64,000 nucleotides of DNA from Psychrobacter sp. UBA3480. Its GTDB lineage: Bacteria; Pseudomonadota; Gammaproteobacteria; Pseudomonadales; Moraxellaceae. Below the pieces are notes generated by a model, which did no database searches, was not told the DNA's origin, and was given only the letters and a program-made list of their open reading frames with translations. The translations under genes were made by a program, and so were the position numbers. The stretch covers positions 103,498 to 167,497 of the forward strand of contig NZ_DFQV01000002.1 in assembly GCF_002377945.1 (NCBI RefSeq). Direction: 5' to 3'. Positions 19,290 to 28,342 of the stretch are shown one piece after another; within the stretch, counting starts at the first letter, position 1; the number at the start of each line of letters is the position of its first letter.

Positions 19290-19591
19290 TGCACTTCCTT
19301 TATTTGTTGTTTTTTATGTCTTACTTGCGTTACATTGATCACCAAATCGGTTATTATTTAAACAAAGTTTTAGTCTCAGGCTCATCACACCAAATGTTGA
19401 TTAGTGACATGCCCTAGTTATAAGATAAATGACTTTGTTGATTGGTAATAATTTTGCAAATTGCTAGAATTTACCTAAACGATAGATGAGCTGAGTCACT
19501 CATCGCACACTAATTTAGCATATTTTTTATATTTTAATTCAAAAAGCTTGAACTTATAAGGCTATTGACTACTTGTCTAGGGAGAGATGAG
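19290..19591. promoter_or_regulatory. Divergent promoter region upstream of cstA, with a dyad
   Basis: About 300 bp of AT-rich DNA between divergent genes. A 6-bp inverted repeat, GATGAG-N8-CTCATC, is at 19485-19504, about 90 bp before the cstA start, and a very AT-rich tract follows. This is a plausible operator and promoter zone, but no consensus regulator site can be named. Confidence 0.35.
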
Positions 19592-21274
19592 ATGAATAGT
19601 GCTATCGTACTACTATTCGCCGTTGCCGCTATGCTCTGCGGCTACGTGTTTTATTCAAAATTTATCGCCACCAAAATTTTAGCATTGGACAACAGCCGTC
19701 CTACACCCGCACATACGATGAAAGATGGGATCGATTATGTCCCTACCAATAAGTATGTATTGTGGGGGCATCACTTTACGTCAGTGGCAGGGGCTGCACC
19801 AATTATCGGTCCTGCCATTGCGGTTATTTGGGGCTGGGTGCCTGCCATTATTTGGGTAGTGGTAGGTACTATCTTTATGGCTGGCGTACATGATATGTCT
19901 GCTATTTGGGCAAGTATGCGTAATAGAGGTCAGTCGATTGGCTCTATCGCTGGTACTGTCATGGGCACACGTGTCCGCAGCTTGATGATGGTTGTTATCT
20001 TCTTATTACTACTGATGGTCAATGCTGTGTTTGGCGTAGCTATTGCCAATATGATGATCAAGACGCCATCTGCGGTATTGCCAGTTTGGGGTGCCTTGGT
20101 GGTTGCCTTTATCATCGGACAGTGTATCTATCGCTACAACATGAATTTGGTCTGGGTGTCCATTATCGGGGTAACTGCCTTGTACGGGCTTATCTATCTC
20201 GGCCCTATGTTCCCGATTGTGTTACCTGAAACCGTGATGGGCTTGCCTGATAACGCAGTATGGATCTTGATATTGTTCGCCTATGCGGCGATTGCGTCGT
20301 TGTTGCCTGTATGGATGCTACTTCAACCTCGTGATTATATTAATGGCTTACAGTTATTTGTCGGTTTGATTTTATTATATGCCGCTATTTTTATTGGCAC
20401 GCCTAATATTGTCGCGCCAGCCGTTAACACTGCATTACCAGCGGATACACCGTCACTGCTGCCATTGTTGTTTGTGACAATTGCTTGTGGTGCTATATCA
20501 GGTTTCCATGGTTTAGTGGCCACAGGGACTACTTCTAAGCAGATTGATAAAGAAGAAGACGTTCGTTTCGTTGGTTACTTCGGTGCATTGGGTGAGGGTA
20601 TGCTAGCGCTTGGGGCAATCCTTGCAGCAACCGCAGGTTTTGCGACTCTTGGTGATTGGCAAGCGGTCTATCAAAAGTTTGGTGATGGCTCTATTGGTGC
20701 GTTCATCGACGGCGGTGCAACCATATTGAATGCTGGCGTTGGTATCGACATGGTGCTATCACAGACCATGCTTACGGTAATGGCCGCATTGTTTGCTGGT
20801 ACGACGATGGATACTGGCGTACGTTTACAACGTTATATTTTCCAAGAATTTGGTGAATTTTATAATTTACCCGTACTGAATAAGAGTGTCGTTGCAACGT
20901 TACTTGCTGTTGGAAGCTGTTTGTTATTAGCGTTCGGTGCTGGTGGTATCGATGGCGCGGGTGGTATGATTATTTGGCCGCTATTTGGTACAACCAACCA
21001 GTTAATGGCCGCCTTAACCTTGATGATCGTTACCATTATCTTGTTACGTAAGGGCAAGCCAGTTTGGTACACCTTAGCACCATTGTCGTTCTTGTTGGTT
21101 ATGACTGTCTTTGCACTATTGATTCAGCTCAAAACCTTCTTTACTGATGGTAATTGGCTACTTATTATTATGGATATTATTATCTTAATCGCGACCATTT
21201 TGGTGACGTTTGAGAGTTTGTCTGTACTACGAAAAGAGTGGTCACTACATAAAGGTAAAAGCGGTGAAGTTTAA
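19592..21274 (+). CDS. cstA: CstA-family carbon starvation / pyruvate (peptide) transporter, short form
   Basis: This 560-residue polytopic inner-membrane protein has a CstA N-terminus: NSRPTPAHTMKDGIDYVPTN, then VLWGHHFTSVAGAAPIIGPA and WGWVPAIIWVVVGTIFMAGVHD. CstA and BtsT of E. coli take up pyruvate (and earlier were linked to peptides) and are about 700 residues, so this is the short class. ATG 19592 is preferred to an upstream TTG because GGGAGAGATGAG lies directly before it. A terminator follows, then a small protein whose C-terminus ends Cys-Cys, like the YbdD/YjiX partners of CstA and BtsT. The exact substrate is not shown. Confidence 0.9.
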   Translation: MNSAIVLLFAVAAMLCGYVFYSKFIATKILALDNSRPTPAHTMKDGIDYVPTNKYVLWGHHFTSVAGAAPIIGPAIAVIWGWVPAIIWVVVGTIFMAGVHDMSAIWASMRNRGQSIGSIAGTVMGTRVRSLMMVVIFLLLLMVNAVFGVAIANMMIKTPSAVLPVWGALVVAFIIGQCIYRYNMNLVWVSIIGVTALYGLIYLGPMFPIVLPETVMGLPDNAVWILILFAYAAIASLLPVWMLLQPRDYINGLQLFVGLILLYAAIFIGTPNIVAPAVNTALPADTPSLLPLLFVTIACGAISGFHGLVATGTTSKQIDKEEDVRFVGYFGALGEGMLALGAILAATAGFATLGDWQAVYQKFGDGSIGAFIDGGATILNAGVGIDMVLSQTMLTVMAALFAGTTMDTGVRLQRYIFQEFGEFYNLPVLNKSVVATLLAVGSCLLLAFGAGGIDGAGGMIIWPLFGTTNQLMAALTLMIVTIILLRKGKPVWYTLAPLSFLLVMTVFALLIQLKTFFTDGNWLLIIMDIIILIATILVTFESLSVLRKEWSLHKGKSGEV

Positions 21275-21304
21275 ACATTAACCCATATTGAGTGTCTGTT
21301 TAAT

Positions 21305-21336
21305 AAAAAACGCTAGCAGCAATTGCTGGCGTTTTT
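21305..21336 (+). terminator. Terminator after cstA
   Basis: AACGCTAGCA pairs with TGCTGGCGTT around the loop GCAAT, flanked by A and T runs. Confidence 0.85.
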
Positions 21337-21389
21337 TGTATCATATAGGCATGATAGATCATAAGAATTAAGTAAAATACGAGCACATT

Positions 21390-21701
21390 ATGGAAAATGA
21401 AAACACATCGAATGATATAGAAAACGTTCAACCATTAGAGAACACTCAACCATGGTGGCAACGGTTTAAGAGTGGATTAAATGAGTTTTATCATGCGCCT
21501 TATCGTCAGACGATGGCACGCGCGGCACGTGATGAAGAAGATTTTTTTATGTTGCTCATGTTTGCTGAGAGCTTGGGTATTGATAATCCCGCCAGCTTTT
21601 ATACATTAGAGCTACAGCCATTATTTTTAGAGAACTTTCATGAGTGGCATACACGTATGGGGATGGATAGATGTCCATTTGACCATGTTGGCTGCTGCTA
21701 A
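21390..21701 (+). CDS. Small CC-terminal protein (cory-CC-star type, YbdD-like tail)
   Basis: This 103-residue soluble protein ends in Gly-Cys-Cys-stop (Cys102, Cys103), with a further Cys95. The C-terminal part, FHEWHTRMGMDRCPFDHVGCC in outline, has the same layout as the ending of E. coli YbdD/YjiX (aromatic-rich helix, Arg, Cys-Cys-stop), small proteins needed for CstA/BtsT-type transport. I recall that proteins of this kind are annotated 'cory-CC-star'; this was not checked. It lies between a cstA homologue and an ArsA-like ATPase gene. A role as transporter partner is inferred from the neighbour and the tail. The start ATG is the only sensible one, with a weak ribosome binding site. Confidence 0.7.
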   Translation: MENENTSNDIENVQPLENTQPWWQRFKSGLNEFYHAPYRQTMARAARDEEDFFMLLMFAESLGIDNPASFYTLELQPLFLENFHEWHTRMGMDRCPFDHVGCC

Positions 21702-21774
21702 CAGTAGTGGATTGACTATATAAAAAAGTAACTAAGCATTTATTAGATAATGAGACAAAATACGAGATAACAAT

Positions 21775-22791
21775 ATGGCATTACACCCTTTACATGGATT
21801 GGTAGAGCAGTTGGAGACACAGCCGATTATATTTATCGGCGGCAAAGGCGGTGTAGGGAAGACCACAACTGCTGCAGCCCTAGCCAGCTACTATGCAAGC
21901 CAGCAGCAAAAAACCTTGATTGTCTCAACCGATCCGGCACATAGTTTGGGCGATGTATTGAATGTACGACTCAATAATGAGACAACGGTAATATCACCTT
22001 ATCTAGATGCGATTGAGTTAAATCCTGACGTGATTGTCGATGAACATTTTGCTCAAGTTGAACGTACAATTAAAGCTTATGCCAACCCAGATATGATGCC
22101 AAAAATTCGTGAGCATCTGAGGTTATCGAAGTCGGCACCTGGCGCTCAAGAAGCTGCGATGCTCGAATCCATGTGTCACCATTTAGTCGAAGCGGCAGAT
22201 GCTGGGTATGAACACATCATCTTTGATACCGCACCGACAGGTCATACTTTGCGATTATTGGTATTACCAGAAATGATGGGGGCGTGGACGGATGGGCTGC
22301 TTGCACAGCAGCGACGACAGGCCAAACTACGTTCGGTGGCGACACACTTGGATAGTCACAATCAGCAAAACAGCGCTCAAAAGAACGATGTAGCCAATCC
22401 CTTTGCAGCAAAAAAATCAGATCGCTGGGAACAAGCTGTATCCGTATTAGAAAGACGTAAGCAATTGTTCCGCCAAGCAGGGTTGCTACTACATGACCGT
22501 ACACAAACAGCGATTGTGTTGGTGATGACCGCTGATGTTTTACCATTGGCTGAGACCAAGCGCGCTATCGAGCAATTAGAAGACAGTAAACTCATGCCAG
22601 CAGCAATCGTCATCAATCAATTGATATCAACCAACCAGTCGGATGAGTTTTGGCGACGCCGTGCTGAGCGTCAGCAGCATCTGCTGCAGGATATCGAACA
22701 AAGCTTTACCAAGTACCCGCTGTATCCAATCTATCTGCAACAGACAGATGTACGTGGTACTGATGCATTGAGTGCGTTGTTAAGTGCATAG
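21775..22791 (+). CDS. ArsA/Get3-family ATPase
   Basis: This 338-residue soluble P-loop ATPase has the deviant Walker A GGKGGVGKT (22-30), STDPAHSLGDVL and FDTAPTGHTLRLL, which together define the ArsA/TRC40 (Get3) group. It is the single-domain form; E. coli ArsA has two domains. Only one cysteine is present (Cys134), so neither the three metalloid-binding Cys of ArsA nor the zinc CxxC of eukaryotic Get3 is there. No ars genes are nearby, so arsenite extrusion is unlikely. It starts 73 bp after the CC-terminal protein on the same strand, which suggests a shared task such as targeting or maturing a membrane client. Confidence 0.88.
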   Translation: MALHPLHGLVEQLETQPIIFIGGKGGVGKTTTAAALASYYASQQQKTLIVSTDPAHSLGDVLNVRLNNETTVISPYLDAIELNPDVIVDEHFAQVERTIKAYANPDMMPKIREHLRLSKSAPGAQEAAMLESMCHHLVEAADAGYEHIIFDTAPTGHTLRLLVLPEMMGAWTDGLLAQQRRQAKLRSVATHLDSHNQQNSAQKNDVANPFAAKKSDRWEQAVSVLERRKQLFRQAGLLLHDRTQTAIVLVMTADVLPLAETKRAIEQLEDSKLMPAAIVINQLISTNQSDEFWRRRAERQQHLLQDIEQSFTKYPLYPIYLQQTDVRGTDALSALLSA

Positions 22792-22816
22792 GGTGCATAG
22801 ATAGTTAGCTAGTAAT

Positions 22817-24484
22817 TTATGACTCACGCTTATACGACTGTAGTTTACCTGACAGCGACCATGCCATGTCTGTGCGTAATAACTGAGCTTGTTCAGACTT
22901 GCCGCTGCTAAGCGACGACCATTGCGGTTTACCACGCGCTTTTTTGAGCTCACTTGGTAGTTTGTGTGCTGGCCATACCGTAATTGGATTATTGTCTTCA
23001 TCTGCATGGTCACTGTCGTCAGTTAACGACGTTCCAAGACTACTGTTTTCGCCCTTATATAATAACTGAGTGGCATCTGTAGCAGCATGACCACGATGAC
23101 GTAAGGCCGTAAGTAAGTCTAATGCTCGCGTGGCTAGCAATGTTAATGTTGCAGGATCGATATATAAGCGTTTTACCCCAGTAATCCTATCGGCAATACT
23201 GCTGGTGTTTGATAGCAACCCGCCTGCGATACCACCTATTGCGGCACCCAATCCCAGTGTCGTACCTAGGGCTGCTGCATCGATACCTAATCCTAGAAGC
23301 GCACCAGCTGCTGCACCAGAAGTGGTACGAATACCGTAGCTCTTGAGAAGTTCAGGGTCAAAAGGGTCTTGTTGATAGGCTTGTAGTTCAAGCGGCGTTG
23401 CTGCGACGGCATTGTCATAAAACTTATAAAGGTTAAGTAAGTTATGCTGCATCGCACGCTCACTTTGCCTAACCGCTTCTTGCATTTGCTGTAACACAGG
23501 AAGTGGGTCGTCATCTTCATTGATCTCGCGTACAAAAGCAGCAACATTCAATAAAAAATCAGCGATGATGATATTGGCCTCATCATACAGCTGCGCCCAG
23601 TCTTCCGTTCGACGTTGCATCAGCTGCTCAAGCATCTCAGAGTGGGTGAGCATGGTGGCTAGGTTTTTCCATAGGCGCATCTCATCCTCAAACTCAAACG
23701 CGACCGAATCAAAACGCGTTGAGATATGCAGATTGCGTCTTGCCAGCATCGTTTGCCAGTCGTCGATATTGGCATTCTGACTGTCGGTAAAATTAAAAAC
23801 AGGCATCACAGGAATCGCAGCCCAAGACAAAATCGCTAGCTCGTCTTTATATTTACCCAATACAGGCTCACGAGCATCTACCACGTAAATGGCCATATCA
23901 CTTGTCAGTAGCTGACGAATTACTTTGGCTTCTTGACTATAATCATAGGGCAAGTCATAGCTGTCTGAACCTTGAGCAATATCCGCCGCCAAAAACTGCT
24001 GTAATCGTTCAATACCATCACGGCGACTGGCAGTGTTGTCCTCTAGCCAGTCCATAAGCCCTGAGGCGTCTTCCAGACCAGGTGTGTCGTATAATGCCAC
24101 TAGCACTTCACCAGTTCGACTGTCTGTCAGCTGTGCTTGCTCGACGTGACGCGTGGTTGCCGCTTCGTTTTTGACTTCGCCAAAATATACGTCTCGCAAT
24201 AACGTGCGCAATATAGAGGTCTTGCCCGTATTAGTATGACCGACGACCGCCAATTTGAGCGGTTCGCCACTGGCGATGGTTTTCTTTGTCATTCTTGGTG
24301 CTGGTGTTGATGGCTCAGTTGATACAGGTTGATTATCCTGAGTAGCTATTGACTGAGCTACTGTGGATTTTGAGGTGTTGTCTGAAGGATGATTTGAGAC
24401 ATCAGGGGTCGGCTCATAAGCCTTGTCCGCAAAGAGACCCGCAGGCTTGTCATTCTGGTGATTATTTTTATTGTCATTATTCAT
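22817..24484 (-). CDS. GTPase with DUF3482 domain
   Basis: This 555-residue protein starts with a low-complexity Asn/Ser/Thr tail (1-70), followed by an Era/YihA-type GTPase domain: P-loop VVGHTNTGKTS near residues 79-89, ATTRHVEQ as switch I, and DTPGLEDASG as G3. The G4 region is weak (FNFTDSQ in place of NKxD). The C-terminal half contains a Gly/Ala-rich stretch (AAGALLGLGIDAAALGTTLG) that could contact membrane and is typical of DUF3482 proteins. These are usually encoded next to a DUF2868 membrane protein, found here one gene upstream. Cellular function is not established. Confidence 0.82.
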   Translation of the reverse strand: MNNDNKNNHQNDKPAGLFADKAYEPTPDVSNHPSDNTSKSTVAQSIATQDNQPVSTEPSTPAPRMTKKTIASGEPLKLAVVGHTNTGKTSILRTLLRDVYFGEVKNEAATTRHVEQAQLTDSRTGEVLVALYDTPGLEDASGLMDWLEDNTASRRDGIERLQQFLAADIAQGSDSYDLPYDYSQEAKVIRQLLTSDMAIYVVDAREPVLGKYKDELAILSWAAIPVMPVFNFTDSQNANIDDWQTMLARRNLHISTRFDSVAFEFEDEMRLWKNLATMLTHSEMLEQLMQRRTEDWAQLYDEANIIIADFLLNVAAFVREINEDDDPLPVLQQMQEAVRQSERAMQHNLLNLYKFYDNAVAATPLELQAYQQDPFDPELLKSYGIRTTSGAAAGALLGLGIDAAALGTTLGLGAAIGGIAGGLLSNTSSIADRITGVKRLYIDPATLTLLATRALDLLTALRHRGHAATDATQLLYKGENSSLGTSLTDDSDHADEDNNPITVWPAHKLPSELKKARGKPQWSSLSSGKSEQAQLLRTDMAWSLSGKLQSYKRES

Positions 24485-24616
24485 AGTAACGTCTTATATT
24501 TATTAATGGCCAAAAAATACAGTAGCCATTTATTGTAAAACAAATCTGATTGAGTATCGGTTATCAATGCGTATTGTCCCTATCATAAATCGTAGTCCAC
24601 GCATTTTTGATCATGC

Positions 24617-24733
24617 TATAGTCGGTTCGATATACTTTGGATAACTTGGATACAAGGCAGCCGAGTGAAAGTACGACAAGTAGTAGGCTAAGCAAGACTG
24701 ACACCGTATCCAATTTATAGAGGATTGACTATA
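24617..24733. repeat. MITE-like element with imperfect terminal inverted repeats
   Basis: A 117-bp non-coding segment begins TATAGTC and ends GACTATA. Its two ends form imperfect inverted repeats over about 30 bp, both containing TTGGATA or TTTGGATA. It lies exactly against the stop codon of the hydroxylase gene (24734-24736). The structure fits a miniature inverted-repeat element mobilised by an outside transposase; there is no second full copy in the window. Confidence 0.6.
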
Positions 24734-25705
24734 TTAGACTGCGCTAGGTGGACGCAGCAGTACCTTTAGCTTTTTCTTAAACCCTTTAGCACGAAAAAAC
24801 CGCTGCCACATACGGTAAAAGACGCCAAATATCAGGCTGATGATATTGTCATGGCTGGTTTCACCAACGGCACCATATTTGACAGGGTTGTTGACCGTAT
24901 CTTCTTCTACATAAGTGCCAAACCAGCGATCAAAAATAATGAGTACGCCGCCATAGTTTTGGTCAATGTATTCGTCGTTGGTACCATGATGGGCACGGTG
25001 ATTGGATGGGGTATCAAAGGCATACTCAACCCATTTGGGAAATTTGCCCACGGTTTCAGTATGAATAAAGAACTGGTAAATCAAATCTAACGCATAAAAG
25101 AAGAATACCCAGACAGGATGAACCCCTAGCATCATAAGCGGCACAAAGAACAACCACCAACCCGTCACTGAGTACAGTAGGCTTTGGCGCATGGCGGTGG
25201 ACAGATTCATATGGTCATCTGAATGATGCACGACATGCGCTGACCAAAACCAATTCATACGGTGTGACGCACGATGGAACCAATAATAGCTAAACTCAAC
25301 CGCGACGAATATAGGGATGGCGGTAAGCCATGTCACCTCAATAGTAAATAGGCGATATTGATATAACCATAAGCAGATAGGTATGACGATAAGCGCTTGG
25401 ACAATCAATTCAAACCCTAGATAAGAGCCGCCCAAGCTAAAATTGGTCATCGCACGGCGCCAACTAAAGCTTCTACTATTGCCACGCTTGGACTGATACA
25501 GCCATTCTGCCAAAAATAACAAGAAAAATGGACCGCCAGCCAGCGGTAGCAGCCACTCTTGCCAATACGCAGGCAGAATGCTCGCCAGCATTGGCTGCCA
25601 CGCCTCTGGCGCAGCCGTTAAGATACTTTGGTTTAACGCCTCTCGGTAACCATCCAATAGTTGACCATACTGACCTAGGGTCATGAGGGAATTGTCTGCT
25701 GCCAT
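24734..25705 (-). CDS. Membrane-bound fatty acid hydroxylase / sterol desaturase family protein
   Basis: This 323-residue membrane di-iron oxygenase has several hydrophobic segments and the three histidine clusters of the family: HRASH (144-148), HVVHH (157-161) and HRAHH (236-240). These bind two irons and hydroxylate or desaturate a lipid chain. The start ATG has AGGAG six bases upstream. It lies on the same strand between the DUF2868 and DUF3482 genes, which are usually adjacent in other genomes, so it may have inserted there. Its lipid substrate cannot be read from the sequence. Confidence 0.9.
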   Translation of the reverse strand: MAADNSLMTLGQYGQLLDGYREALNQSILTAAPEAWQPMLASILPAYWQEWLLPLAGGPFFLLFLAEWLYQSKRGNSRSFSWRRAMTNFSLGGSYLGFELIVQALIVIPICLWLYQYRLFTIEVTWLTAIPIFVAVEFSYYWFHRASHRMNWFWSAHVVHHSDDHMNLSTAMRQSLLYSVTGWWLFFVPLMMLGVHPVWVFFFYALDLIYQFFIHTETVGKFPKWVEYAFDTPSNHRAHHGTNDEYIDQNYGGVLIIFDRWFGTYVEEDTVNNPVKYGAVGETSHDNIISLIFGVFYRMWQRFFRAKGFKKKLKVLLRPPSAV

Positions 25706-25905
25706 CTTGGGCTCCTAGCCACTATAAAACATCCTTGTCGTCTTGATATGACGTCACAGCTATTAAAACGTATCTTAACAACTGTTATATCAATAAGTCT
25801 TTAGACCTGCTTAAGGTGATAGACCTATAATATTTATTTATTGTATATCATGCGAGTCATAATGATAAGTTCATACTTGAGTAACAGGTTAAAAATTAGA
25901 ATGTA

Positions 25906-27306
25906 TTAAGCATCTATATCAACCAAGCCAATTTTTCGTGCAGAGAGCGCTGTTTGCCACTGCTGATAGCGAACTGCTTGTTTGTCTAATAGCTCATCAT
26001 CGGTACGTGCATCAGTCAAGCCTGTAGAAACGCTGTTATCACCCAGCAGTTGTACGATAAGCCCATCTTTGGCGTGAGCAGCGATTTGATCGAGCTTACG
26101 TAGCGTACCGCGGTCAGGTAGCGCTTTGCTATGAATGCCAAGCAAGACCTGTACAGGATGCGCATCTAAATAGTTTTTGAGTCGTGCCATATCATCACGG
26201 TCATCGACGATACCAAAATTCTCAATCTCGCTTAATTTTTCAAGACTATGGCTGCTGCCATCAAGCCCTGACTGCCACCATTTGTCCTGATCTGCAGGGT
26301 ATTCAAGTAGAGCAACTAACTTCTTGCCCGCACTGACCGTCGCTTTTGGAGCGATAAGGGCTGGTGCCTCAGTAAAGTCATCAGCATCCACCACGTGCCG
26401 CTGCCAAAAGTTTAGGATTTTTTGATAATAGGGCTGTTTGATATCCAAACGCATTTTTTTGCGGCGGAACATCAATGCACAGAATGCCCATGCTATCGCT
26501 CGCGGTACAATGCCGTACATCAGCAAGCTACCGACTAGTAACCCCGCCCATTGCCGTGCAACAGACAGCGGCATGGCTTCGGTGACAAGCCTGCTCTGTG
26601 CGATCGCTGTACTGTCTGGCACACCAAATCCCAACATATTAGGTAGCCAGCCTAATACTTGAGTCAAGCTCACAAGCGCTTGATCAGAGAGTAAGGTTGA
26701 CTCCCAGCTAAAGCTATACTGACGTACAACCAACAAGAATATAATCGCAAGCAGCATACCGGTCAATGTCGCGAGCCACAACTGATGGCTAAACCGCCCC
26801 AAATACCAACGCATGCCGCTATGCTGCAACTGGCGCTCATACAGATCGACGGCCGCCTTGGTCACATCATCCTTACCACGTATGAGATAACTCGGACTGA
26901 CAAAGCTCGCAAACCAACTGGGCGATTGCTGATCTCGATTGATAAGGGTCATGACGAGCCACCCACCAAGCATAATGGTATGAAAACCAAGTAGGCAGAC
27001 CAACACATAAAAGAAATTCACAACATTAGACTGCAATAGCGTGAACAGTCCCAAAAATCCGGAGATACACCACACCACGCTCATAACAATCATAATGCCC
27101 TTTATACGGCCGTCAATCTTACCCAGTACACGCGCAAGCGCCCCGTTGCTGTCTATACGTGACGCTCGTCGATGCAGCTTTTGGATAGGCGTACCGTCCT
27201 CGCCCTGTAGCTTTTCCGTGATTAATAACGGGTCAGTGGCAAAGACGTGCTGATCGGTCTCTAAGGCTCGTACCAGCTCGGTCAGTTGATCTTGGGGTGA
27301 TAGCAT
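25906..27306 (-). CDS. DUF2868 membrane protein
   Basis: This 466-residue protein, starting MLSPQDQLTELVRALE, has about four membrane segments: two near residues 70-130 and others near 185-210 and 255-290. A soluble C-terminal domain follows (about 320-466) with KLVALLEYPAD and a repeated DxARLKNYLD-type region. It matches the DUF2868 proteins that accompany DUF3482 GTPases. ATG 27306 is chosen over a TTG at 27351; neither has a clear ribosome binding site, so the start is uncertain. It probably works with the GTPase at 22817-24484, although the hydroxylase gene separates them. Confidence 0.78.
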   Translation of the reverse strand: MLSPQDQLTELVRALETDQHVFATDPLLITEKLQGEDGTPIQKLHRRASRIDSNGALARVLGKIDGRIKGIMIVMSVVWCISGFLGLFTLLQSNVVNFFYVLVCLLGFHTIMLGGWLVMTLINRDQQSPSWFASFVSPSYLIRGKDDVTKAAVDLYERQLQHSGMRWYLGRFSHQLWLATLTGMLLAIIFLLVVRQYSFSWESTLLSDQALVSLTQVLGWLPNMLGFGVPDSTAIAQSRLVTEAMPLSVARQWAGLLVGSLLMYGIVPRAIAWAFCALMFRRKKMRLDIKQPYYQKILNFWQRHVVDADDFTEAPALIAPKATVSAGKKLVALLEYPADQDKWWQSGLDGSSHSLEKLSEIENFGIVDDRDDMARLKNYLDAHPVQVLLGIHSKALPDRGTLRKLDQIAAHAKDGLIVQLLGDNSVSTGLTDARTDDELLDKQAVRYQQWQTALSARKIGLVDIDA

Positions 27307-27512
27307 AATGCGATAATATCCGTATGAAGGCGTCAATATAATAAATAGCAATCTAAAAACAGTCGCTTTAATCGTTATAGATTATTGTAGCGTATATAGA
27401 ATGAGGATGACTTGTATTATTTTTATCATAGTAAACGCTTATAAAGTCAGCCAAAATGAATAAATGAGACCCAATCGTGTCAAAAAACGTATCAAAAAAA
27501 GGAAAATGCCAT

Positions 27513-28304
27513 ATGAATAACGAAATGAATAATAAAACCTATCTTATCATCGGTGGAACAGGCGGCATTGGTCAAGCCATGGTACAACAGCTAATACAAA
27601 AAACGACTACTAATCAAACGGACAGTCAATCTAATCAAAGCCATCGCACACAAGTATTTGCTACTTATCATCGAAATAAGCCGAATATTGAAACGGAAAA
27701 CCTGCACTGGCTACCGATGAATGTCAGCGATGAGGATAGTATCAAAAAAGCTGCCGATACCATTAAGCAGACAGTCGGTCATGTGGATTGGGTAATCAAC
27801 TGTGTGGGATTACTACATACGGAGACAGCGCAGCCGGAAAAGGCCTTGCGACAGATGGAAACGGAGTTCTTTTTGCAAAACATGCAAATCAATGCGCTAG
27901 CCAGTTTGCTGATAGCCAAACACATCAAACCGTTACTCGCCAAAGCTAATCGCAGCGCCAACCATCCTGCTATTTTTGCGACCGTATCAGCCCGCGTCGG
28001 TAGTATCACTGACAATCAGCTAGGCGGCTGGTATAGCTATAGAATGAGTAAGGCGGCGCTCAATATGGGGATGAAAAACCTTAGTATTGAATGGGACAGA
28101 TCACTTAAAGATGTGTGTGTGGTGGTCATGCAACCAGGCACTGTCAACACTCAGCTGTCCGTGCCATTTCAAGGCAATGTCGCTGAAGGACATCTATTCT
28201 CGCCAGCGTATAGCGCGGAATGCTTATTGGAGGTTCTCTCAGGTATGACTGCAGCCCAATCAGGCAGTTTTGTCGATTGGTCTGGAGAGTCAATACCTTG
28301 GTAA
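27513..28304 (+). CDS. Short-chain dehydrogenase/reductase (SDR), C-factor-like
   Basis: This 263-residue NAD(P)-dependent oxidoreductase of unknown substrate has a Rossmann glycine motif, GGTGGIGQAM, near the N-terminus and the catalytic Y-x-x-x-K as YSYRMSKAALN. The preceding active-site Ser is in VSARVGSI, and an N-N-x-G-type motif is replaced by NCVGLLH. It most resembles the CsgA/C-factor branch of classical SDRs. ATG 27513 is preferred to GTG 27477 because AAAAAAGGAAAA precedes it at a good distance. It is convergent with prpD, 38 bp away. Confidence 0.85.
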   Translation: MNNEMNNKTYLIIGGTGGIGQAMVQQLIQKTTTNQTDSQSNQSHRTQVFATYHRNKPNIETENLHWLPMNVSDEDSIKKAADTIKQTVGHVDWVINCVGLLHTETAQPEKALRQMETEFFLQNMQINALASLLIAKHIKPLLAKANRSANHPAIFATVSARVGSITDNQLGGWYSYRMSKAALNMGMKNLSIEWDRSLKDVCVVVMQPGTVNTQLSVPFQGNVAEGHLFSPAYSAECLLEVLSGMTAAQSGSFVDWSGESIPW

Positions 28305-28342
28305 TATAATAAGTGATGCTATGATAACGTCAAAATACTAGA

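Noticed and set aside
21713..21730. GGATTGACTATAT, which resembles one end of the MITE at 24617
   Set aside because: Only the terminal 13 or so bases match and no second end is nearby, so a solo element end cannot be supported.
21775..22791. Arsenite-efflux ATPase
   Set aside because: The metalloid-binding cysteines are missing and there are no arsB, arsC, arsD or arsR genes nearby.
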